From Gemmataceae bacterium (lineage in GTDB: Bacteria > Planctomycetota > Planctomycetia > Gemmatales > Gemmataceae), in NCBI GenBank assembly GCA_947474875.1, contig CANJKY010000088.1, forward strand, positions 1 through 9,034: a stretch of 9,034 bases of DNA. Direction: 5' to 3'. Below, piece after piece: positions 1-6,387 of this stretch. Below the pieces are notes generated by a model. It saw nothing but the letters and a program-made list of their open reading frames with translations. It was not told the DNA's origin and did no database searches. The number at the start of each line of letters is the position of its first letter. The first letter of the stretch is position 1. The position numbers were made by a program, and so were the translations under genes.

Positions 1-1086
1 GACGGCGGGGTGGACGTTCACCTGCGGTGGCAGGAGCAACGGTATGTGATTCGGGGGCAGAACCCGTATGACGTGACCTACGCCGCTCTCGGAGTGGGAC
101 GTCCGCCGTCCGATCCCAGCCGCAACGCCGAGCCGATCACGGAGGTCGGGGTGCCGGATTCGGGCGGGTATCCGCCGTGGGCGTTCCTGGTCGGCTACCT
201 GTCGTTCTGGCCGGACTGGCCGCTCGTCAAGGGGTACTTCCTGGCCCTGTCGCTGGCCATGACCGCGGTGACGGGGTGGTGGGCGTACCGGGTGGCCCGG
301 CCGGCCGGAGACGGCCCGCACGCCGGCGGGCTAGCCGCCGCCGCGGTGCTGGCGATCAGTGGGTACAGCACTTGCACCCACGTCGGCCAATACGGGGCGG
401 TGGTGGTCGGCCTGCTCGCCCTCGCGGCGTGGGCGCTGGCCACCGGGAAGGACTGGACGGCCGGGCTGCTGCTCGGCCTCGCGCTGCTCAAGCCGACCAT
501 CGCCGGGCCGTTCGTGCTGGTGCCGCTGGTGATGGGCCGGTGGCGAGCGGTGACCGGGTGCGCCGGGTACGTGGCCGCCGCGTCCGCGGTCGTGTGGTGG
601 CAAACGGGCACCAACCCGTTGGAGATGTTCCTTCAAAGCGTGGCCGTTACCGACGGGTTCGTGCAAGACTCGCAGGGGCTGGTGAACGCCCTGGTGGCCG
701 CCGGGCTGACCCCCAAGCAGGTGACCCCGGTGCTAGCGGTGGCGGTCGGTCTGCCCGGACTGGTCGGGCTGTACCTGACCCGCCGGGCGGGGGTGCCACA
801 CCTGTTCGCCGCCGCGGCGGTGGTCGGCCGGATGTGGGCGTACCACAAGAGCTACGACAACATGATGTTGGCGTTCCTGCTCGCCCCGCTGGCGGCCGCA
901 GCCGTCGCCCGCCGCTCGGCCGCCGCCTGGGCCGGGTTCGTGTACGCCGGAGCCGTCTCCTGGGCGCCCGCCTCGCTGGCCAAAGACGATCGCTTCCTGT
1001 TCCTCCAGGTGGCCGGCTGGCTGGCCGGTCTGGCCGTGTTGTTCCTCCCGCGCCACCACACACCCGCACCGAGGCTCGCCCCATGA
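1..1086 (+). CDS. GT87-like (DUF2029) polyprenyl-phosphate-dependent glycosyltransferase, 5' end cut by window
   Basis: This is an integral membrane protein of the GT-C type. It most resembles family GT87 (DUF2029, mannosyltransferase-like), which transfers a sugar from a polyprenyl-phosphate donor on the outer face of the cytoplasmic membrane. The frame is open from base 1. A GTG at 10 could be a start, but the GT87-like segment leading to NPYD (residues 21-24, numbered from base 1) suggests that the protein begins upstream. About eight to ten hydrophobic segments follow, for example near residues 78-97, 131-147, 152-178, 184-200, 241-258, 288-303 and 333-349. A KP pair (164-165) lies inside a membrane segment, and HKSYDN (282-287) matches the conserved late loop of the family. 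The stop codon overlaps the ATG of the next gene (ATGA), so translation is probably coupled. The family call is by motif and topology only, and the transferred sugar and acceptor are unknown. Another GT-C family is the main alternative. Confidence 0.75.
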   Translation, partial: DGGVDVHLRWQEQRYVIRGQNPYDVTYAALGVGRPPSDPSRNAEPITEVGVPDSGGYPPWAFLVGYLSFWPDWPLVKGYFLALSLAMTAVTGWWAYRVARPAGDGPHAGGLAAAAVLAISGYSTCTHVGQYGAVVVGLLALAAWALATGKDWTAGLLLGLALLKPTIAGPFVLVPLVMGRWRAVTGCAGYVAAASAVVWWQTGTNPLEMFLQSVAVTDGFVQDSQGLVNALVAAGLTPKQVTPVLAVAVGLPGLVGLYLTRRAGVPHLFAAAAVVGRMWAYHKSYDNMMLAFLLAPLAAAAVARRSAAAWAGFVYAGAVSWAPASLAKDDRFLFLQVAGWLAGLAVLFLPRHHTPAPRLAP

Positions 1087-2327
1087 GTAGTTCCGTTGCT
1101 GTCTCCCCGGCCGATACACCTGCCCCCCCGTCGGCGGCCGACGGGGAGGTCGAGTTGACCATCATCATGCCCTGTTTGAACGAGGCGCTGACGCTGGAGA
1201 CGTGCATCCGCAAGGCGCAAGGGTTCCTGGAGCGGTCCGGCGTCCGCGGGGAGGTGGTGATCGGGGACAACGGCTCGACCGACGGGTCGCAGGAGATCGC
1301 CCGGCGGTGCGGGGCGCGGGTGATCGACGTGCCGGTGCGGGGGTACGGGGCGGCGCTGTACGGGGCTACCCTCGCCGCCCGCGGCAAGTACGTGATTATG
1401 GGGGATTCGGACGACTCGTACGACTTCTCCGACCTGATGCCGTTCGTGGAGAAGTTGCGGCAGGGGCACGACTTAGTGATGGGCAACCGGTTCAAGGGCG
1501 GGATCAAGCCCGGAGCCATGCCGTGGAAGAACAAATACATCGGCAACCCGGTGCTCACCACCATCGGCCGCGTGCTGTTCAGCTGTCCGGCCAGCGACTT
1601 CCACTGCGGGCTGCGGGGGTTCTCGGCGGTCGCCTTCCGCAAGATGGACCTGGTCACCTCCGGCATGGAGTACGCCTCCGAGATGGTGATCAAGGCTACG
1701 CTGTTGCACCTGAAGGTGACTGAGGTGCCCACCACCCTCAGCCCGGATGGGCGGGACCGCCCGCCGCATCTGCGGCCGTGGCGGGACGGGTGGCGGCACC
1801 TGCGGTTCATGGGCCTGTACTCACCCAAGTGGCTGTTCTTCTACCCCGGCGTGCTGCTCATGCTCCTCGGGGTAGTCGGGCTGATCACTCTGCTCCCCGG
1901 ACCGAGGACGGTCGGCGGGGTGACGTTCGACGTGAACACCCTGCTGTACGCCGCCGCCGCCGTGCTGGTCGGGTTCCAGGGGGTGGCGTTCACAGTTCTC
2001 GCCAAGGGATTCGCCGTCACCCAGGGGCTGTTGCCGTCCGGCAAGCTGGTGCAGACGGCGGTCGGCACCGTCCGCACCGAATTCGGCATCTTCGCCGGGC
2101 TAGGCCTAATGTTGGCTGGGCTGGTCGGATCGGTTGTCGCGTTCGCCGGCTGGGGAGCAGAGTCGTTCGGCCAACTCGACCCGGCCCGCAGCCTGCGGAC
2201 GGTCATCCCGTCTGTGCTCGGACTGGTGCTCGGCGGGCAGACGCTGCTCACCGGGTTCATGCTAGACGTGATGCGGCTGCACCTGCGAACCCGGCCGAAC
2301 ACTTCCGGCACCGGCAGCGGGGTGTGA
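1083..2327 (+). CDS. Family 2 glycosyltransferase, polyprenyl-phosphate sugar synthase-like, with four C-terminal membrane helices
   Basis: The 414-residue protein has a GT-A catalytic domain followed by a membrane domain. The start is the ATG at 1083, which overlaps the preceding stop, with GAGG at 1071-1074 as a plausible ribosome site. The open frame extends much further upstream, but that part lies out of frame inside the GT87 gene. After a Ser/Ala/Pro-rich leader of about 23 residues come IIMPCLNEA (27-35), GDNGSTDGS (61-69) and the metal- and nucleotide-sugar-binding DxD (D108-S109-D110). The GNRFKGG and DFHCGLRGF motifs follow, then DGWRHLRF before the membrane part, as in dolichyl-phosphate mannose or glucose synthase relatives. 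Four hydrophobic helices close the protein (about 255-275, 280-305, 335-360 and 375-395). Family knowledge suggests transfer of a sugar from a nucleotide donor to polyprenyl phosphate at the cytoplasmic face. Its coupling to a GT87-like gene suggests that it makes the donor for that enzyme. The sugar is unknown. Confidence 0.87.
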   Translation: MSSSVAVSPADTPAPPSAADGEVELTIIMPCLNEALTLETCIRKAQGFLERSGVRGEVVIGDNGSTDGSQEIARRCGARVIDVPVRGYGAALYGATLAARGKYVIMGDSDDSYDFSDLMPFVEKLRQGHDLVMGNRFKGGIKPGAMPWKNKYIGNPVLTTIGRVLFSCPASDFHCGLRGFSAVAFRKMDLVTSGMEYASEMVIKATLLHLKVTEVPTTLSPDGRDRPPHLRPWRDGWRHLRFMGLYSPKWLFFYPGVLLMLLGVVGLITLLPGPRTVGGVTFDVNTLLYAAAAVLVGFQGVAFTVLAKGFAVTQGLLPSGKLVQTAVGTVRTEFGIFAGLGLMLAGLVGSVVAFAGWGAESFGQLDPARSLRTVIPSVLGLVLGGQTLLTGFMLDVMRLHLRTRPNTSGTGSGV

Positions 2328-2343
2328 CCCGCGGCGCCCGCCG

Positions 2344-2841
2344 TCACTCGCTCAGGTCCGTCTCGGTGAACAGTGTGAACCCCTGGTTCTGAAGGGTGGC
2401 GGCGGCGTTCTCGAAGTCGTCCACATGAATGGCCAGGGCGGTGCTGCCGAGCGGCCCGACGCCGATGAGCAGCGGGTACAGGTAGTGGATGTTGATCTCA
2501 CCACTGAGCAGGGCTTTGGTGATGCTCAGCAGCGGCTGGTCGTGGTCCGGCACCTTCACCACGATCAGGTCGGACTGGGTGAACGGCAGTTTGGCCGCGG
2601 CGAGCACCTCGAACGCCCGCTCGTAGTCGCTCGGCACCAGCCGGATGATGGCGCAGTCGGCCGTCTCGATGACCGTCAGCGACACCACCCGCACGTCGGT
2701 CATCTCGAACTTGCGGACCAGTTCCAGCAACGCCCCCAGCCGGTTGGCCAGGAACACGTTGAACTGCCGCACGCTCGGCCAGTCCCGCCCGCGGGCGGTG
2801 GCGAACCCGACGCCCGAACCCTCGTCATCCCCGAACGTCAT
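2344..2841 (-). CDS. Small tandem ACT-domain protein, putative amino-acid-sensing regulator
   Basis: The 165-residue soluble protein has two ACT-like halves. The first runs from RQFNVFLANRLGALLELV (about 25-95). It has the usual beta-alpha-beta-beta-alpha-beta order and a Gly in the ligand-binding turn (NRLGALLEL). The second spans about 99-160 and ends in a strand with FTLFTETDL. ACT domains bind small ligands, often amino acids, and control enzymes or transcription. Stand-alone tandem ACT proteins of this size occur widely in Planctomycetes and are sometimes labelled as acetolactate synthase regulatory-like, but no catalytic domain is present. The ATG at 2841 is chosen because the family-like region (TARGRDWPSVRQF) starts only about 15 residues later. 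The frame stays open far upstream, but there it is antisense to the PSD1 gene. The gene is convergent with the GT2 gene, 16 bases apart, and divergent from the PSD1 gene. No partner enzyme is visible, so the ligand and target are unknown. Confidence 0.83.
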   Translation of the reverse strand: MTFGDDEGSGVGFATARGRDWPSVRQFNVFLANRLGALLELVRKFEMTDVRVVSLTVIETADCAIIRLVPSDYERAFEVLAAAKLPFTQSDLIVVKVPDHDQPLLSITKALLSGEINIHYLYPLLIGVGPLGSTALAIHVDDFENAAATLQNQGFTLFTETDLSE

Positions 2842-3055
2842 GCCGAACCCCGCTGGGTGTATGATGTTGGTAGAGTTTACCCGGCGGGCGGAGCGGGAGG
2901 AAGCCCCCACCCGGTTGACTCCGCCCCCCGTTTCCGTCATCCTAATAGGTGACGGCTGCCTACCGACCCGGACTGCGGCACCTCCCACGCCGCCGGCCCG
3001 TCCGCCGATTTGTTCGCTCAGTCCGACAACCCGATCCCTCGAAGGGTCGCTGCAC
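2842..3055. promoter_or_regulatory. Divergent intergenic region between the ACT and PSD1 genes; candidate plus-strand promoter
   Basis: These 214 bases separate the starts of two divergent genes and must hold the promoter of at least one. On the plus strand, TTGACT (2915-2920) matches five of six bases of a -35 box. CCTAAT (2941-2946) is a four-of-six -10 box, but the 20-base spacer is long, so the assignment is weak. A relatively AT-rich patch at about 2859-2880 contains the imperfect dyad GGTAGAGTTTACC (2869-2881), about 28 bases from the ACT start, which could be an operator or part of the minus-strand promoter. AAGGG at 3042-3046 lies 9 bases before the PSD1 ATG and serves as its likely ribosome site. 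No small gene was found here. Confidence 0.35.
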
Positions 3056-6000
3056 ATGCGCCGTTCGACTCTCCCGTTCGTTACCCTGGTCGCCCTGGCT
3101 GTGGGCGTCTGGCTCGTCGATCGCTCCCCGGCCCCGGTGGCGGCCGAGCCGACCTCCCCGCCGGTGGAGAAGGCGAGGACCGGCAAGCTCCAGTACAACC
3201 GCGACGTGCGGCCGATCCTGGCGGAGAACTGCTTCGCCTGCCACGGGCCGGACAGCGCCGCCCGCAAGGCCGGGCTGCGGCTGGACCAGCGGGACGTGGC
3301 GGTGAAGGCCGGGGCGATCGAGCCGGGCAAGCCGGACGACAGCGGGCTGGTCGAGCGCATCTTCCTGAAGGCCGACGACGACATGCTGATGCCGCCGGCC
3401 AAGTCGCACAAGACGCTGACGGCCGCGCAGAAGGACGTCCTGAAGCGGTGGGTAGCGGAGGGGGCGGAGTACGAATCGCACTGGTCGTTCATCCCGCCGA
3501 AGAAGCCGGCGGTGCCGGCGGTGAAGGACGCCAAGTGGGTCCGCACCCCGATCGACGCCTTCGTGCTGGCCGAGTTGGAGAAGCGCGGGCTGACCCCGGC
3601 CCCCGAGGCCGACCGCCGCACCCTGGCCCGCCGGCTGAGCCTGGACCTGACCGGCCTGCCGCCCGACCCGGCCGAAGTGGAGGCGTTCGTGGCGGACACG
3701 TCCGCCGACTACTACGAGAAGTTCGTGGACAAGCTGATGGCCAAGCCGCAGTGGGGCGAGCACCGCGGGCGGTACTGGCTGGACTACGCCCGGTACGCCG
3801 ACACGCACGGCATCCACTTCGACAACTACCGGGAGAACTGGGCGTACCGCGAGTGGGTGATCGCCGCGTTCAACCGCAACCTGAAGTTCGACGAGTTCAC
3901 GATCGAGCAGCTGGCCGGCGACCTGCTGCCGAACGCCACCCTGGACCAGAAAGTCGCGACCGGGTTCAACCGCAGCAACATCACCACCAACGAGGGCGGG
4001 GCGATCAACGAGGAGTACCTCGTGCTGTACACCCGCGACCGCACCGAGACGGCCGGGCAGGTGTTCATGGGGCTGACCGTCGGGTGCGCCGTCTGCCACG
4101 ACCACAAGTTCGACCCGGTGAGCCAGCGGGACTTCTACAGCCTGGCCGCGTTCTTCAACAACACCACCCAGGGGGCGATGGACGGGAACATCAAGGACAC
4201 CCCGCCCAACCTGTTCGTGCCGGCCGCCGAGGACCGGGAGAAGTACTTCGCCTGGGTGCAGCGGATGACGGACGCCGAGGGCAAGCTGGCCGAGCGGAAG
4301 AAGGCCGCCCGGCCGGAGTTCGACAAGTGGCTGGCGAAGGTGAAGCCGGCCGACGTGCAGGCCACCGCCGACGGGCTGACCCTGGCGTGCTGGTTCGACG
4401 AGGGGGCCGGCACCACCCTGCGGTACGTGCTGAACGGCAAGCCGATGACCGCCGCCTTCCCCGCCGGCGCGGACTGGCGGAACGGGCCGCTCGGCGACGC
4501 CCAGAAGGTGCTCGGGGTGAAGGCCGGGGGCAGCCCGGAGTTCCCGCCCGAGGCCGGCGACTTCGACGCCGACAAGCCGTTCAGTTACGCCGCCTGGGTG
4601 CAGATCCCGAACCGCGGGCAGAACGGGGCCATCTTCGCCAAGATGGACGAGAAGGCCGCCTACCGCGGGTGGGACCTGTGGCTGCAGAACGACAAGTTCG
4701 CCGCCCACCTGGTACACGAGTGGCCGAAGGACGGCATCAAGATCACCACCAAGGCGTCGTTCGACCCGAACAAGTGGCACCACGTGGCGGTGGTGTACGA
4801 CGGCAGCCGCAAGGCGAGCGGGCTGAAGCTGTTCGTGAACGGCGAGCCGCAGCCGGTGGACGTGTTCGCCAACGACACCAACACCGACGCCAACCACAAG
4901 ACGGCGGTGCCGGCCAAGTCGATCAAGACCACCGCCCCGCTGACCATCGGCCGGCGGACGCCGAGCCAACAACTGCGGGCGGTCGGCGTCACCGACCTGC
5001 GGCTGTACGGCCGGGCCCTGAGCAGCAAAGAGGTGAGCGACCTGTCCGCCGCCGGGCGGTTGCAGGCGGTGCTGGCCAAGCCGGCGGACAAGCGGCAGCC
5101 GAAGGAACTGGACGACCTGTTCGCCTGGTGGCTGGGCAGCCGGGACGCGGCGTCGCAGGAGTTGGCCGTAGCGCTGACCGTGCTCAAGCAGGAGGAGGTC
5201 GGGTTCAAGACCCGTGGTACGACGACCCCCATCTCGGTGGAGAAGACCACCCCGCCGGAGGCGTACATCCTGAAGCGGGGGGACTACGACAAGCGGGCCG
5301 ACAAGGTGAGCGCGGACGTGCCCAAGGCCCTGCCGCCGATGGCGAAGGACCTGCCCCGCAACCGTCTCGGGTTCGCCCAGTGGCTGCTCGACAAGGACCA
5401 CCCGCTCACCGGCCGGGTGACCGTCAACCGGTTCTGGCAGGAGCTGTTCGGTCAGGGGCTGGTCCGCACGGCGGGCGACTTCGGCATCACCGGCGAACTG
5501 CCCAGCCACCCGGAGTTGCTCGACTGGATGGCCGAGGAGTTCGAGAGCCACTGGGACATCAAGCGGTTCTTCAAGCTGCTGGTGACGAGCGCCACCTACC
5601 GGCAGGCGGCGACCACCACAAAGGACAAGCTGGAGAAGGACCCGAACAACATCTACCTGAGCCGCGGCCCGCGGTTCCGCATGGACGCGGAGATGGTGCG
5701 GGACTACGCCCTGGCCGCCAGCGGCCTGCTGGTGCCGAAGATCGGCGGGCCGAGCGTGCGGCCGTACCAGCCGGAGGGGGTGTGGGAGGCGGTGGCGATG
5801 ATCGGCAGCAACACCCGCGACTACAGGCGGGACAGCGGGGACAACCTGTACCGCCGCAGCATGTACACGTTCTGGAAGCGGGCCGCCCCGCCTGCGTCGA
5901 TGGAGGTGATGAACGCCCCCAACCGGGAGACGTGCGCCGTCCGCCGCGAGCGGACGAACACCCCGCTGCAAGCCCTGCTCACGCTGAACGACATCCAGTT

Positions 6001-6301
6001 CGTGGAGGCGGCGCGGGTGCTGGCCGAGAAGGCGATTCAGTCCGGTGACACGGACGACAAGCGGATCGACTTCGTGGCGAAGCGGCTGCTGGCCCGGCCG
6101 CTGTCGGCGAAGGAGCTGGAGATCGTGAAGGCGAGTCTGGCGGAGCTGGCGAAGGAGTACGCGGCGAAACCGGAGGAGGCGAAGAAGCTGATCGCGGTGG
6201 GCGAGAAGAAGGCGGACGCGAAGTTGGACGCCGGCCAACTGGCGGCGTGGACGATGCTGTGCAACCAACTGCTGAACCTGGACGAGGTGCTGAACAAGTA
6301 G
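3056..6301 (+). CDS. Secreted planctomycete cytochrome-like protein: PSCyt1 - DUF1549 (PSCyt2) - LamG - DUF1553 (PSD1)
   Basis: The 1081-residue protein starts at the ATG at 3056, which places a Sec signal peptide at residues 1-31 (MRR, a hydrophobic core, then VAAEP). Upstream in-frame codons do not give one. The planctomycete cytochrome C domain (PSCyt1) covers about 45-145, with the haem motif C59-F-A-C62-H63 and a possible Met ligand in MLMPP. DUF1549 spans about 160-375 and contains a second CxxCH (C344, C347, H348) within CAVCHDHKFDP, a conserved feature of the family. A LamG/concanavalin-like fold covers about 440-665 (KWHHVAVVYDG, LFVNG, then the closing strand DLRLYGRALSSKEV). DUF1553 runs from about 765 to 1040, with NRFWQELFGQGLV (from N791) and RERTNTPLQAL (from R964). 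The length and domain order are normal for the family. The role is unproven. The haem motifs point to electron transfer or oxidation outside the cytoplasm, and the LamG domain to carbohydrate or surface binding. It is probably co-transcribed with the DUF1501 gene. Confidence 0.93.
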   Translation: MRRSTLPFVTLVALAVGVWLVDRSPAPVAAEPTSPPVEKARTGKLQYNRDVRPILAENCFACHGPDSAARKAGLRLDQRDVAVKAGAIEPGKPDDSGLVERIFLKADDDMLMPPAKSHKTLTAAQKDVLKRWVAEGAEYESHWSFIPPKKPAVPAVKDAKWVRTPIDAFVLAELEKRGLTPAPEADRRTLARRLSLDLTGLPPDPAEVEAFVADTSADYYEKFVDKLMAKPQWGEHRGRYWLDYARYADTHGIHFDNYRENWAYREWVIAAFNRNLKFDEFTIEQLAGDLLPNATLDQKVATGFNRSNITTNEGGAINEEYLVLYTRDRTETAGQVFMGLTVGCAVCHDHKFDPVSQRDFYSLAAFFNNTTQGAMDGNIKDTPPNLFVPAAEDREKYFAWVQRMTDAEGKLAERKKAARPEFDKWLAKVKPADVQATADGLTLACWFDEGAGTTLRYVLNGKPMTAAFPAGADWRNGPLGDAQKVLGVKAGGSPEFPPEAGDFDADKPFSYAAWVQIPNRGQNGAIFAKMDEKAAYRGWDLWLQNDKFAAHLVHEWPKDGIKITTKASFDPNKWHHVAVVYDGSRKASGLKLFVNGEPQPVDVFANDTNTDANHKTAVPAKSIKTTAPLTIGRRTPSQQLRAVGVTDLRLYGRALSSKEVSDLSAAGRLQAVLAKPADKRQPKELDDLFAWWLGSRDAASQELAVALTVLKQEEVGFKTRGTTTPISVEKTTPPEAYILKRGDYDKRADKVSADVPKALPPMAKDLPRNRLGFAQWLLDKDHPLTGRVTVNRFWQELFGQGLVRTAGDFGITGELPSHPELLDWMAEEFESHWDIKRFFKLLVTSATYRQAATTTKDKLEKDPNNIYLSRGPRFRMDAEMVRDYALAASGLLVPKIGGPSVRPYQPEGVWEAVAMIGSNTRDYRRDSGDNLYRRSMYTFWKRAAPPASMEVMNAPNRETCAVRRERTNTPLQALLTLNDIQFVEAARVLAEKAIQSGDTDDKRIDFVAKRLLARPLSAKELEIVKASLAELAKEYAAKPEEAKKLIAVGEKKADAKLDAGQLAAWTMLCNQLLNLDEVLNK

Positions 6302-6302
6302 T

Positions 6303-6377
6303 TGGCGAGCGGCCCGCGTGAGCGGGCTGTTCCCTTCCCCCGAGTCCGAACAGCCCGCTTGCGCGGGCCGCTCGCCA
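6303..6377. repeat. Double palindrome: two inverted GNRA-loop hairpin units filling the PSD1-DUF1501 spacer
   Basis: Arms 6303-6332 and 6348-6377 are 30-base inverted repeats around a 15-base loop (6333-6347). Only two positions are not Watson-Crick, and both are G-U wobbles in the plus-strand transcript, so a 30-pair stem is possible. Each arm is also a hairpin by itself. In arm 1, 6307-6317 pairs with 6322-6332 (11 pairs, two of them wobble) around the tetraloop GTGA (6318-6321). Read on the minus strand, arm 2 has the same stem around GCAA. Both loops fit GNRA. This paired-unit design resembles REP/BIME elements. It is not a classic intrinsic terminator because no T-tract follows, and its last base is the first base of the next gene's ribosome site. 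The structure is read directly from the sequence; membership in a genome-wide repeat family is inference. Confidence 0.88.
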
Positions 6378-6382
6378 GGAGA
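6377..6382 (+). promoter_or_regulatory. Ribosome binding site of the DUF1501 gene, abutting the hairpin
   Basis: AGGAGA is a strong Shine-Dalgarno sequence 5 bases before the ATG at 6388 and fixes that start. Its first A pairs with T6303 at the base of the long stem, so the folded spacer would leave the site just outside the structure. The hairpin may therefore affect ribosome loading on the second gene. Confidence 0.8.
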
Positions 6383-6387
6383 CCATA

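Noticed and set aside
177..1082. An upstream extension of the GT2 gene
   Set aside because: It is out of frame within the GT87 gene and reads as low-complexity Arg/Gly-rich sequence. The ATG at 1083 gives a normal GT2 N-terminus and an ATGA overlap.
2317..2332. A hairpin at the end of the GT2 gene (GCGGG, loop, CCCGC) as a terminator
   Set aside because: Only five pairs and no T-tract; it overlaps the stop codon. It is not distinguishable from chance in GC-rich DNA.
2842..3699. An N-terminal extension of the ACT gene (the frame stays open to 3699 on the minus strand)
   Set aside because: The extension overlaps the PSD1 coding region antisense and has no domain-like sequence. The ATG at 2841 directly precedes the conserved ACT region.
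2960..6268. A 1102-codon open frame antisense to the PSD1 gene, and a long plus-strand frame at 3010-6048
   Set aside because: Their products are low-complexity, rich in Arg, Gly, Val, His and Pro, with no domain. The sense frame has a signal peptide and four recognisable domains. Such shadows are expected where third codon positions are nearly all G or C.
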